Part shown: positions 1-6,598 of the stretch, piece by piece
Layout: the number at the start of each line of letters is the position of its first letter
How positions within the stretch are numbered: position 1 is the first letter of the stretch
Origin: Spirochaetaceae bacterium
GTDB taxonomy: Bacteria; Spirochaetota; Spirochaetia; DSM-27196; Salinispiraceae
DNA: 7,807 nucleotides
Direction of reading: 5' to 3'
Assembly (NCBI GenBank): GCA_007129335.1
Contig: SKVS01000215.1
Span: 1 to 7,807, forward strand
The notes under the pieces: model-generated
The model's database searches: none
Seen by the model: the letters and a program-made list of their open reading frames with translations, nothing else
What the model was told of the DNA's origin: nothing
Made by a program: the position numbers and the translations under genes

Positions 1-748
1 CGGAAATCAAGGCATAAATGGGAATGGTTGTGATGGTCATGTCCCAGTTACGCACCTTAACGGTCTGCAGGTTAATATCGATTACATCCCCATCGGCTCC
101 GTACTTGGGCATTTCAATCCAATCGCCCAGGCGCACCATGTCGTTGCTGGTCAGTTGCACCCCCGAAACAAGACCCAGCAGGGTGTCCCGGAACACCAGC
201 AACAGCACCGCAGAGGCGGCTCCGAAACCCGACAAAATAGCTACCGGGCTGATGTTCATCAGGGCAGTAACCAGGACAATGCCAGCCATTCCGTACAGAA
301 AAATCCGTACCAGCTGCACGTACCCCTTCATTGGCCGGACCCGGCTGGCTGGCAGGGTTTCATAAATGGCATTCAAGCCCTCAAGCCAAACCCCCAGGGC
401 AGTAATCACCAAAGCCATTAACACACTGCGCACCATACGCACAAGAAACAGTTCAAGAACGGTATCTCCCGACAGAACCAGGGGCAGGAAAACTGACAGG
501 ACAAGCCAGGTCAGAAGGGGAAGCATGCGGTCAAAGACCTTCTTCTGATACAGAATATCGTCCCATTTTGTCCGGGTTCTGGTAACTATTTTTCCCAGTA
601 CCCTGCGGATAAACTGCTTGCCAATAGCTCGAATTACCAGGGCAAGTAATAGAATGACAAAAACTAATCCAGCCTGAGCAGCATAACCAGCCCAAGGCTC
701 ATTCACACCAAATCCAAGAAACACCTGTTCAATGTATATGCCTATCAT
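1..748 (-). CDS. ybdG: YbdG/MscM-type miniconductance mechanosensitive channel, 3' end outside window
   Basis: Inner-membrane MscS-superfamily channel that opens under membrane tension and releases solutes during osmotic downshock. I translated the minus strand: 249 codons are visible from ATG 746-748 and the frame stays open to the left edge, so about 60% of a roughly 415-residue YbdG is present. Hydrophobic segments lie near residues 24-42, 74-93, 104-123 and 144-166. They are followed by the Gly/Ala-rich pore helix (about 167-198, containing SGFGAASAVLLLVFRD). The start of the soluble beta domain is very YbdG-like: NDMVRLGDWIEMPKYGADG (202-220), then VKVRNWDMTITTIPIYAL (230-247). The VRNWD.TITTIP stretch separates the YbdG branch from short MscS. 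The N-terminal length before the first helix also fits the family. No good Shine-Dalgarno precedes the ATG. A TATACT hexamer lies 12 bases upstream, so the leader may be very short. Transcribed divergently from srkA. Confidence 0.93.
   Translation of the reverse strand, partial: MIGIYIEQVFLGFGVNEPWAGYAAQAGLVFVILLLALVIRAIGKQFIRRVLGKIVTRTRTKWDDILYQKKVFDRMLPLLTWLVLSVFLPLVLSGDTVLELFLVRMVRSVLMALVITALGVWLEGLNAIYETLPASRVRPMKGYVQLVRIFLYGMAGIVLVTALMNISPVAILSGFGAASAVLLLVFRDTLLGLVSGVQLTSNDMVRLGDWIEMPKYGADGDVIDINLQTVKVRNWDMTITTIPIYALIS
665..692. repeat. Copy A of a 28-bp direct repeat, inside the channel gene
   Basis: This stretch of the YbdG-type gene (codons of AGYAAQAGL, residues 20-28) recurs 116 bp away at 781-808 in the intergenic region, with 24 of 28 positions identical and a core of 19/20 at 672-691. 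It is ordinary coding sequence here. Confidence 0.7.
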
Positions 749-780
749 AAGCTTAAGGGTAGTATAAAATGAATTGGCGG

Positions 781-808
781 TAAACCGGCCTGAGCAGCGT
801 AACCAGCT
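781..808. repeat. Copy B of the 28-bp repeat, upstream of the channel gene
   Basis: Intergenic near-copy of 665-692 in the same orientation. Read on the minus strand it would still encode AGYAAQAGL, and the internal differences are synonymous (TAT/TAC, GCT/GCC, GGA/GGT). A TGA stands just before it and there is no start codon, and the frame ends in a TGA that overlaps the channel's ATG. It therefore looks like a decayed partial duplication of the gene's 5' end rather than a gene. Confidence 0.65.
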
Positions 809-811
809 CAG
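790..811. promoter_or_regulatory. Small inverted repeat in the divergent intergenic region
   Basis: CTGAGC (790-795) pairs with GCTCAG (806-811) around a 10-base loop. It overlaps repeat copy B and lies between two divergent starts. Copy A lacks the second arm, so the hairpin is specific to the intergenic copy. It could be an operator or a leader hairpin, but a 6-bp stem can arise by chance. Confidence 0.25.
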
Positions 812-919
812 AATCCACAGGGTGGCGGTTGAGTGTGGTGCGAATTTTGGCCAATGGTATTGTAGTTCGGAGAAACAAACAATCAGGACACTCATACCAA
901 AAACAACTACAATGGTTTA

Positions 920-1918
920 ATGAATTCCTTAGGCAATAACAAACACACACCGGATTTTGAACACCTCGGACCAGAACAAATTATTCAGGCAATTGAAACA
1001 GCCTACGATTTGCAACTCGATGGCACCCTTGAACCTTATAACTCCTATGTGAACCGGGTCTACGGCGTCAGAGATAGAGATTTAAACCCCTGGATTGTAA
1101 AATTCTACCGGCCTGGACGATGGACCCTGTCTGCAATTGAGCAGGAGCACGACCTTCTGTTTGCCGCAGCCGAAGCAGAATTACCCGTTGTATTGCCGAT
1201 CATAAACTCCCAGGGATACAGTCTCCAGATTTTGGACCACCCCGCAATTCCCTTTACCATCTTTCCCAAAAAGAGCGGCCGCACCTTCGATGTTACCAGC
1301 GATTCTGACCTTGTTCGCATCGGCAGCCTCGTTGGAAGATTGCACCGGAGTATCGCTCGAGAAAACCTGAGTGACCGCCTGGTATGCGATCCCGCCCAAT
1401 CCACCAGAAAATTCCTTGGAGAACTGGAACAGGCCATGGTTGTACCGGCAGACCTAACCGGAGATTTTTTTGAACTGGGTAATGCAATTATAAACCTGAG
1501 TATTAATCTCTTTCAGGAGGTAATGCCCCAAACCATTTCCATTCACGGCGACATGCACAGGGGCAATATTCTGGACCGACTGGATGAGGGTTTACTGCTC
1601 ATCGATTTTGATGATTCCATGACCGGCCCGGCTGTTCAGGATCTGTGGATGCTGACCTCAGACCGGCTACCCCAATCCTGGAATGAGTGGCAACTCCTCC
1701 TGGAAGGTTACCAGCAATTCTTTCCCTTCCAGGAAAAGGACCTGGAGCTGATAGAACCTCTTCGGGCCATGCGGATGATTTACTACCTGGCCTGGCAAAA
1801 TCGCCAGAGACACGATAACCGGTTTATTCAAAACAATCCCCATTGGGGAACAAAAGCCTTCTGGATTAAAGAAATAGAAGATTTAACCGATCAGGCTCGA
1901 ATTCTGGGAATTTCCTGA
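920..1918 (+). CDS. srkA: Stress response kinase A (YihE/SrkA-type Ser/Thr protein kinase)
   Basis: Cytosolic aminoglycoside-phosphotransferase-fold kinase. Family members (E. coli SrkA, 328 aa) phosphorylate proteins on Ser/Thr and protect stressed cells, partly by opposing MazEF-type death. At 332 residues the length matches. Seen in the sequence: the presumed ATP-binding lysine K61 in [17 protein letters not shown] (74-80), likely the pairing helix; the catalytic loop [10 protein letters not shown] (209-218) with D211 and N216; and the metal-binding [19 protein letters not shown] (227-245) with D229. The [10 protein letters not shown] stretch is characteristic of SrkA rather than of antibiotic kinases or homoserine kinase. 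The start is ATG 920. There is no clear Shine-Dalgarno, and a two-codon ATG-GTT-TAA at 912-920 ends on the start codon (TAATG). E. coli srkA sits before dsbA; here the next gene is a chemoreceptor-like protein 70 bp downstream. Divergent from the mechanosensitive channel gene. Confidence 0.92.
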   Translation: MNSLGNNKHTPDFEHLGPEQIIQAIETAYDLQLDGTLEPYNSYVNRVYGVRDRDLNPWIVKFYRPGRWTLSAIEQEHDLLFAAAEAELPVVLPIINSQGYSLQILDHPAIPFTIFPKKSGRTFDVTSDSDLVRIGSLVGRLHRSIARENLSDRLVCDPAQSTRKFLGELEQAMVVPADLTGDFFELGNAIINLSINLFQEVMPQTISIHGDMHRGNILDRLDEGLLLIDFDDSMTGPAVQDLWMLTSDRLPQSWNEWQLLLEGYQQFFPFQEKDLELIEPLRAMRMIYYLAWQNRQRHDNRFIQNNPHWGTKAFWIKEIEDLTDQARILGIS

Positions 1919-1978
1919 AACCATCCAGAAAGTCGTGGAAAAATCAACATCCATCCCCTACAATTATCCCAGAAAGCC

Positions 1979-1985
1979 GGAGGAA
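1979..1985 (+). promoter_or_regulatory. Ribosome binding site that sets the start of the chemoreceptor-like gene
   Basis: GGAGGAA lies five bases or so before ATG 1989. The earlier in-frame GTG at 1935 has no such site, so 1989 is preferred as the start. Confidence 0.75.
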
Positions 1986-1988
1986 ACT

Positions 1989-3626
1989 ATGGGAATACAA
2001 GCCAGGTTAAGACAACTGTACGGGGATCAAAGCATCATTATTCAGCAAAAGGCAACCACCCTATTCTGGGTAAACTTTGTCCTGGCAGGAGGATTTACCC
2101 TTATGGGAATTATCCGGGGCATCCAGGGAGCCTACGGCGTTGCCATTGGAGAAATTGTCCTTGCATCCCTCATTGTCCTGATAAATCTGCAAATTCTGAA
2201 AAAACGTTTCTCCTTCGTCAGTACCGCTTCAATTGTAATGTTTGTCTCAGCAGCTATCGTGCTCTTCTTCCTCCGGGAACTCCAGGGGCAATCTACAGAG
2301 ATATATGTTTTAGGTTTTCAACTCCTGGCTGCCCTGGTTACAGTTCTTATACTGGGATACAACCGATGGCAAATCCTTATTACCATAGTTTTCTGCCTGG
2401 GGTTCATTACCCTCGTCCTTCTTACCTACTTCCTCCCTTCCATGGCAACCGCCGAACTTCGAAATGCTGCACTATTCGACGGACTCATTGTTCTCTTTCT
2501 TTTCGGACTGGCAGGATTCTTCGTATACCAGCTGTTTTGCATTCTCACCACAAGTTACGAAGAGGCAGAGAAACGGGGCAACCTTGCCCAGCAACAGTAC
2601 AACAAGGTTAACGCATTACTGGAACAATTCACCACCGGGGTAAACATTGGAGAAAAACTGGTTCTTTCATCGGAAATGGGAATGCAAACCGTCGAGGGCA
2701 TGACCGAAGAAATGGAAACCCTCAATACCGAGCTGAATACCATGAACTCAAGCGTAGCCCTGGTCAAAGAAAAAGAAACCAGACTGCACCAGGCCGGTCA
2801 GTCGGTTCAGGCACAAATTTCCCAGCAACAGTCGGAGGTACAGTCTATGTCCCGGGGCATTCAGGAAATTGCTTCCCGCTCAGGGGAAATTGAAAACCAG
2901 TCAGACTCCCAGAAACAATTGCTCGAAAGTCTCATATCCCGTACAGAAGAGGGTCAACGGCAGTTACAAACTGCTCTGGACAGCTTCGAGCGCATGAATA
3001 ACAGCTCAAAGGAAATGCTGTCCATCATTACCCTTATTGAGGATATTGCCGAACGGACAAATCTCCTTGCCATGAACGCAGCTATTGAGGCAGCTCATGC
3101 CGGTGACTCAGGGAGGGGATTTGCGGTTGTTGCTATGGAAATTCGCAAACTTGCCCAGGAAACCAATCAGAATAGTCAAAAAATCCGAACCACCTTGCAG
3201 GAAACAACCCAGCAAATAGAGGGGACTACCGCAGATACCCAGAACCTGGGCCAGCTCTTTGGACAGATTATTTCCCAGGTACAGGATACCAGCAGCGCTT
3301 TTGGAGGAGTACTGGATAAAATCCGTCACATGCGCTCCTATTCCCGAGATATAGAAGACCAGGCAGGCACGCTGGCCGCCCTGGGAGACCGGGTGCAGGA
3401 AGCTCTAACCACCATGAGCCAAGCGCTGGAAGAAAATCGCCAGGCCCTGGAGCAAACCTCTGGTGGTCTGCAAAAGGTGCAGAACCATTACCAGACCATC
3501 CAGGCTTACACGGGAAGCATGTTCAACCAAAGCGGAGAAATAGAAAAAATAGGCCGGGAAAACCGGGAACAAATCCAACGGCTCCAAATGCAGCTTGCCC
3601 AGGACAGTGATCTATCAGTACCTTAG
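1989..3626 (+). CDS. Six-TM methyl-accepting chemotaxis-type signal transducer
   Basis: Inner-membrane receptor-like protein of 545 residues with a cytoplasmic MCP signalling domain that should contact CheA/CheW. Six hydrophobic helices lie at about residues 24-46, 51-69, 76-95, 106-122, 127-149 and 162-185, joined by short loops, so there is no large periplasmic ligand domain. After the last helix comes a long coiled coil rich in Gln and Glu (about 188-530). The hairpin tip is at 350-392: [20 protein letters not shown], then [20 protein letters not shown], matching the near-invariant MCP core. I see no HAMP domain between the membrane part and the coiled coil, and no NWETF-like C-terminal pentapeptide for CheR/CheB docking (it ends SDLSVP). 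Multi-TM MCPs of this type occur in spirochaetes, among others. What it senses is unknown; signals from within the membrane or cytoplasm are plausible given the topology. It lies between srkA (70 bp) and a lycopene cyclase gene (38 bp). Confidence 0.9.
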   Translation: MGIQARLRQLYGDQSIIIQQKATTLFWVNFVLAGGFTLMGIIRGIQGAYGVAIGEIVLASLIVLINLQILKKRFSFVSTASIVMFVSAAIVLFFLRELQGQSTEIYVLGFQLLAALVTVLILGYNRWQILITIVFCLGFITLVLLTYFLPSMATAELRNAALFDGLIVLFLFGLAGFFVYQLFCILTTSYEEAEKRGNLAQQQYNKVNALLEQFTTGVNIGEKLVLSSEMGMQTVEGMTEEMETLNTELNTMNSSVALVKEKETRLHQAGQSVQAQISQQQSEVQSMSRGIQEIASRSGEIENQSDSQKQLLESLISRTEEGQRQLQTALDSFERMNNSSKEMLSIITLIEDIAERTNLLAMNAAIEAAHAGDSGRGFAVVAMEIRKLAQETNQNSQKIRTTLQETTQQIEGTTADTQNLGQLFGQIISQVQDTSSAFGGVLDKIRHMRSYSRDIEDQAGTLAALGDRVQEALTTMSQALEENRQALEQTSGGLQKVQNHYQTIQAYTGSMFNQSGEIEKIGRENREQIQRLQMQLAQDSDLSVP

Positions 3627-3648
3627 TAATCTGAAACCATTCAGCCCT

Positions 3649-3654
3649 AAGGAG
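3649..3654 (+). promoter_or_regulatory. Ribosome binding site of the lycopene cyclase gene
   Basis: AAGGAG ends 10 bases before ATG 3665, inside the 38-bp gap after the chemoreceptor-like gene. The spacing is at the long end of normal. Confidence 0.6.
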
Positions 3655-3664
3655 CCTAAAGACA

Positions 3665-4372
3665 ATGAAAAAACACAGCTACACCATTATTGCCCTGCTG
3701 GTCCTGGCAGGTCCCCTGGCCATGAGCTTTGATTCGAAAGTGTTTTTCTTTCAGTACATTATTCCTGTTCTCCTGTCCACATTTTTCATTGGAGCTGTGT
3801 ATATTCTCTGGGATGTTATTGTTACCCGGCAAGGTCACTGGGCATTTAATGACGAGTTTGTAGGAGAAAAACGAATTCTCCACCTTCCCCTGGGCGAGTG
3901 GTTGTTCTTTCTCTGCGTTCCCTACGCAACCCTGTTTATTTTTGAGGTCATGGAAGCCTACTTTGGACCCGGCAGGCCCCAGCCTGAACTCTGGTGGATC
4001 CAGGCCCTGGCATCCCTGCCGTTTTTCGGACTGGTATACCCCTTTCGTCATCGGGGTTACACCCGCCTTGCCATGGGGGCCGCTGGTGCATTCATGCTGG
4101 TATCAGCTGTCCTTGCCCCGGGCTTGATTTTTTCCCATACCTTCTGGTTGTTCATGCTCTTTTCGTTTCTTGCCTTCGCCGTGGTCAACGGCATTTACTG
4201 CTCGCTGCCAACAATCCGCTACAGTCCAACCGCTACCACCGGTATTCGCATCGGCACTATTCCGGTGGAGGATTTTGTGTACAACCTGTCCTATCTTGGT
4301 TTGACCCTGGCAGTTTACATTCCCCTAAAATTTCTCCTTGGTCTGGAGGGCGGGTGGAGCTGGATTTGGTAA
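3665..4372 (+). CDS. crtYcd: Lycopene cyclase domain protein (CrtYc-CrtYd fusion type)
   Basis: Polytopic membrane protein of 235 residues with about seven hydrophobic helices. It looks like a two-domain carotenoid cyclase of the CrtYcd/CarR family, which converts lycopene ends to beta-ionone rings. Domain 1 (about 1-100) has the family pattern WDVIVTRQGHWAFNDE (49-64), then LPLGEWLFFLCVPY (74-87). Domain 2 (about 110-225) has TGIRIGTIPVEDFVYN (192-207). The total length suits a fused c+d protein rather than a single heterodimer subunit. One oddity stands out: the usual PLEE of domain 1 reads PLGE (75-78), with the first Glu replaced by Gly (GGC codon), while PVED of domain 2 (200-203) is intact. 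Activity is therefore uncertain; it may be a modified or non-catalytic member. No other carotenoid genes lie in the window. The likely transcript includes the chemoreceptor-like gene 38 bp upstream. The next gene is convergent. Confidence 0.85.
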   Translation: MKKHSYTIIALLVLAGPLAMSFDSKVFFFQYIIPVLLSTFFIGAVYILWDVIVTRQGHWAFNDEFVGEKRILHLPLGEWLFFLCVPYATLFIFEVMEAYFGPGRPQPELWWIQALASLPFFGLVYPFRHRGYTRLAMGAAGAFMLVSAVLAPGLIFSHTFWLFMLFSFLAFAVVNGIYCSLPTIRYSPTATTGIRIGTIPVEDFVYNLSYLGLTLAVYIPLKFLLGLEGGWSWIW

Positions 4373-4407
4373 TTCGGAACTACTGGTACTGATAGAATCA
4401 GGATTAG

Positions 4408-4899
4408 TTACTCAAAACCCGGGATGGGTTTCGACATAGAGACAGCCCGACCATAGCCCAGATGATCCGGACAATCATATTGAGTAGTAAACCCAAAACG
4501 CTTCCAATACTCCTGCCGGCCATCTATAGCCACCAACGATACATTCTTGCAATCAAGATCACTGGCCAGACCAATGGATTCATTGATTAGCATTGGAACA
4601 AGCCCCTGCCCCCGAAAATCCGGATGAACAACCACATCATGAACAAACCAATCCAGCCCGGTCTCCAATTCGCAGGGAATGATTTTTCCAAGGGGCGGTA
4701 TAGTATTGGGTAGAATTGGATGAGCAATACAATAGGCTATCAGCGTATCATTATCAGCAAACTTACCCAGGGAACAGCCGGGAAAAGTCCGAAATAGCTG
4801 TCTGAAGAAGTCCGGACCTTCCAGGTGAGTTGAATCATGACAAAGCCGTTCCAGATCGGCAACAAGGGAACCTTGTTCCGTGCTGATCGGTCTTACCAC
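4408..4899 (-). CDS. GNAT-family N-acetyltransferase
   Basis: Predicted cytosolic acetyl-CoA-dependent acyltransferase of 163 residues, a normal size for a single GNAT domain. Motif A is visible as HDVVVHPDFRGQGLVPMLI (87-105): a beta strand followed by the pyrophosphate-binding turn R96-G-Q-G99. The last position of the (R/Q)xxGx(G/A) pattern is Val101 instead of Gly/Ala. The C-terminal YWKRFGF (131-137) is the usual motif B element with the aromatic residues near CoA. The acceptor cannot be told from sequence. The start is GTG 4897-4899, which overlaps the stop of the upstream aldo/keto reductase gene by 7 bases (GTGGTAA). No separate Shine-Dalgarno is evident, so translation is probably coupled to the reductase. 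Its 3' end converges with the lycopene cyclase gene across a 35-bp gap. Confidence 0.88.
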   Translation of the reverse strand: MVRPISTEQGSLVADLERLCHDSTHLEGPDFFRQLFRTFPGCSLGKFADNDTLIAYCIAHPILPNTIPPLGKIIPCELETGLDWFVHDVVVHPDFRGQGLVPMLINESIGLASDLDCKNVSLVAIDGRQEYWKRFGFTTQYDCPDHLGYGRAVSMSKPIPGFE

Positions 4900-5891
4900 A
4901 AATGGTGTACCAATGGGCGAATATGCTCATCGTAGATTTTTTTCACATCCTTCAGCTCAGCCTCGGTGTAGGGGGGTTCATGATCCGCTAGCACGTTCCA
5001 CTGTACGTGCTCAGGTGTTGAAGCTCCAGGAATAATACAGCTCACCTGGTCGAACATCAGAATCCAGCGCAAAGCCGCAGCAGCCAGGTTTGGCCGATGA
5101 GGCAGGGCCTTTTTCAATTCATCCACGGCTTTCAGGCCGGTTTCATAATCCACCCCACTGAAGGTTTCCCCCTTGTCAAAAGCGGCCCCTTCCCTGTTGT
5201 AGAATCGGTGGTCCTGGGGATGAAACTGGGTATGGGAAGAAAATCTCCCGGTTAATAACCCACTGGCCAGGGGCACCCGGACAATGATTCCTACATTATT
5301 TCTTTGGGCTTCGGTAAACAGCAGATCCGCAGGTTTCTGCCTGAACATGTTAAAAATAATTTGCACCGTACAGACGTTCTGGTACTTCATTGCGGTCAGT
5401 GCTTCGTCTACCGTTTCCACACTAACTCCAAGTGCCTGGATTTTCCCTTCTTTCTTCAGGTCATCAAAGAGTCCGAAAATCTCCGGGCGAGAATACACCG
5501 GAGCAGGCGGGCAATGCAGTTGAATGAGATCGAGGGTTTCCAGGCCGGTATTCTTCAGGCTTTTTTCAACAAAGCCTTTGAGTACTTCGGGCGTATATCC
5601 CTCAGAGGTGTGGGGATTAATCCAACGACCGCATTTGGTGGCAACCAGAACCGGGTGTTTTCCACCCTTGTTCCGTTGTTGAGCAACCCGGCCTACTGCT
5701 GCTTCACTCAGACCGCCGTCGTACACATCCGCAGTGTCCAGAAAATTCACACCCTCATCGATTGCCTCGTTGAGGATCCGTTCTGCGGTGGTATTATTAA
5801 AGGGCTGCCCCCAACCCCCACCAACCTGCCAGGTTCCAAGAGACACTTCTGATACCTTGTATCCGGTTTTTCCCAATATTCGGTAGTTCAT
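4893..5891 (-). CDS. Aldo/keto reductase
   Basis: Cytosolic NAD(P)H-dependent oxidoreductase of the AKR superfamily (COG0667-like TIM barrel), 332 residues, full length. The catalytic tetrad is complete: D52 and Y57 in FLDTADVYDGG, K86 in VLVATKCGR, and H126 in DLIQLHCPP. The N-terminal MNYRILGKTGYKVSEVSLGT is the standard opening of the family. The C-terminal IPGASTPEHVQWN (287-299) is the cofactor phosphate-binding region. I chose ATG 5889-5891. A longer frame runs back to a TTG at 5966, but those 25 extra residues do not resemble the family. No Shine-Dalgarno is seen before the ATG. A weak pair TTGCAA-17 bp-TACCAT ends seven bases upstream, which might mean a near-leaderless message. The substrate cannot be deduced. 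The gene overlaps the GNAT gene by 7 bp and follows the Uma2 gene after 96 bp. Confidence 0.93.
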   Translation of the reverse strand: MNYRILGKTGYKVSEVSLGTWQVGGGWGQPFNNTTAERILNEAIDEGVNFLDTADVYDGGLSEAAVGRVAQQRNKGGKHPVLVATKCGRWINPHTSEGYTPEVLKGFVEKSLKNTGLETLDLIQLHCPPAPVYSRPEIFGLFDDLKKEGKIQALGVSVETVDEALTAMKYQNVCTVQIIFNMFRQKPADLLFTEAQRNNVGIIVRVPLASGLLTGRFSSHTQFHPQDHRFYNREGAAFDKGETFSGVDYETGLKAVDELKKALPHRPNLAAAALRWILMFDQVSCIIPGASTPEHVQWNVLADHEPPYTEAELKDVKKIYDEHIRPLVHHLW

Positions 5892-5987
5892 ACCACTAAT
5901 GGTAAGGGCAAAGGAAGAAAGTTGCAAACAGGAAGTGAAAAGTAGTTCCTGCAGATACAGGAGCAACGAAACCGATCCGGGCTCTGA
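5892..5987 (-). promoter_or_regulatory. Intergenic region before the aldo/keto reductase, possible weak promoter
   Basis: On the minus strand TTGCAA is followed after 17 bases by TACCAT (each 4/6 to consensus), seven bases before the reductase ATG. A 5-bp hairpin (5947-5951 with 5958-5962, loop of 6) lies upstream and is followed by a short pyrimidine-rich run. It is too weak to call a terminator. Both are suggestions only. Confidence 0.2.
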
Positions 5988-6584
5988 TTAAAGATCTTCC
6001 AACCGAACCTTCAAACTCAGACCATTAAATATGCCAACCGGAACCGACTCCCGCAGGTCAGCAACCAAGGGAAGCCCAAATGTTTCATTTTCCTTCTGGG
6101 AGTAAATAAAGACTTCAAAGGTGTCTGGATTGATAATCCAGTATTCTTTCACTCCATGTGCTTCATAAAGAAATCTCTTTTCGGTCTGATCTTTCATAGC
6201 GGTGGCAGGCGAAAGTACTTCAATAACAAAGTCCGGGGCACCTACAACCCCTTCCTCTCTTAATTTTCCAGGATCACATACTACCAAGATATCCGGTTGA
6301 ACAACCGTTTTTGCAGTATCAAGATCTTCTCCCTCCTCGATGAAAAAGACATCAACAGGAGCAATATGGGGACGGCAAGGGTTCCCTGAAAAAAATGCAT
6401 CGAGACTGGCTGCGAACTGCACAATCAGAGCTTGGTGTTTTCGTTTCGGTGCAGGGCTCATGGACCAGGTCTTACCGTTGATCAGCTCCCACCGTTCATC
6501 TTCGGGCCAGTTCTTGTAATCAGCATAGGTATAGTCCCCGGATCGCTTCAGAGCACTGGTTTCCTTTACCATGTCATCTCCCAT
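5988..6584 (-). CDS. Uma2-family protein (DUF820), PD-(D/E)XK nuclease-like
   Basis: A member of the Uma2/DUF820 family, whose fold is that of restriction-type PD-(D/E)XK nucleases. The biological role of the family is largely unknown and it is often multicopy in cyanobacteria and other bacteria. With ATG 6582-6584 the protein has 198 residues, the normal size. Visible family marks: YTYADYKNW (18-26); RWELINGK (31-38) with E34; PAPKRKHQ (45-52); VVQPDILVV (94-102) with the presumed metal ligand D98; GAPDFVIEVLSPAT (115-128) with E122; and K136 followed by YEAHGVKEYWIINP (140-153). The core residues look intact. The start is ambiguous: GGAGG at 6594-6598 lies 9 bases before ATG 6584, only 3 before ATG 6590, and a GTG at 6602 precedes it. 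ATG 6572 has its own GGGAG. Gaps are 76 bp upstream and 96 bp downstream, so it may have its own promoter. Confidence 0.88.
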   Translation of the reverse strand: MGDDMVKETSALKRSGDYTYADYKNWPEDERWELINGKTWSMSPAPKRKHQALIVQFAASLDAFFSGNPCRPHIAPVDVFFIEEGEDLDTAKTVVQPDILVVCDPGKLREEGVVGAPDFVIEVLSPATAMKDQTEKRFLYEAHGVKEYWIINPDTFEVFIYSQKENETFGLPLVADLRESVPVGIFNGLSLKVRLEDL

Positions 6585-6593
6585 CAGCATGAA

Positions 6594-6598
6594 CCTCC
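6594..6598 (-). promoter_or_regulatory. Ribosome binding site of the Uma2-family gene
   Basis: GGAGG on the minus strand sits 9 bases before ATG 6584 and is the reason that start is preferred. It lies too close to ATG 6590 and inside the frame opened by GTG 6602. Confidence 0.55.

Noticed and set aside
18..548. Three plus-strand frames (18-365, 155-421, 366-548)
   Set aside because: They are antisense to the YbdG-type channel gene, whose minus-strand translation matches the family throughout; the plus-strand products are low complexity and unrecognisable.
753..950. 65-residue minus-strand frame in the divergent intergenic region
   Set aside because: It overlaps the srkA start, is Cys/Arg/Leu-rich without motif or Shine-Dalgarno, and reads repeat copy B in a different frame from the one preserving AGYAAQAGL.
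920..1918. Antibiotic (aminoglycoside) resistance kinase
   Set aside because: The fold is shared, but [10 protein letters not shown] after the metal-binding motif and the 332-residue length point to SrkA rather than to drug-modifying enzymes.
1935..1988. Longer start (GTG 1935) for the chemoreceptor-like gene
   Set aside because: No Shine-Dalgarno before the GTG, while GGAGGAA stands at proper distance before ATG 1989; the extra 18 residues look like untranslated leader.
3656..4051. 131-residue minus-strand frame
   Set aside because: Antisense to the well-supported lycopene cyclase gene; no recognisable domain.
4389..4431. Possible terminators between the convergent lycopene cyclase and GNAT genes
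   Set aside because: Two small hairpins exist (CTGAT-AGA-ATCAG at 4389-4401; AAACCC-GGGAT-GGGTTT at 4415-4431, inside the GNAT 3' end), but stems are 5-6 bp and neither is followed by a T-tract on either strand.
5304..5852. 182-residue plus-strand frame
   Set aside because: Antisense shadow of the aldo/keto reductase, whose catalytic tetrad is complete in the minus-strand frame.
5892..5966. N-terminal extension of the aldo/keto reductase from TTG 5966
   Set aside because: The 25 extra residues do not resemble the family or a clear signal peptide, and MNYRILGKTG is the standard family start.
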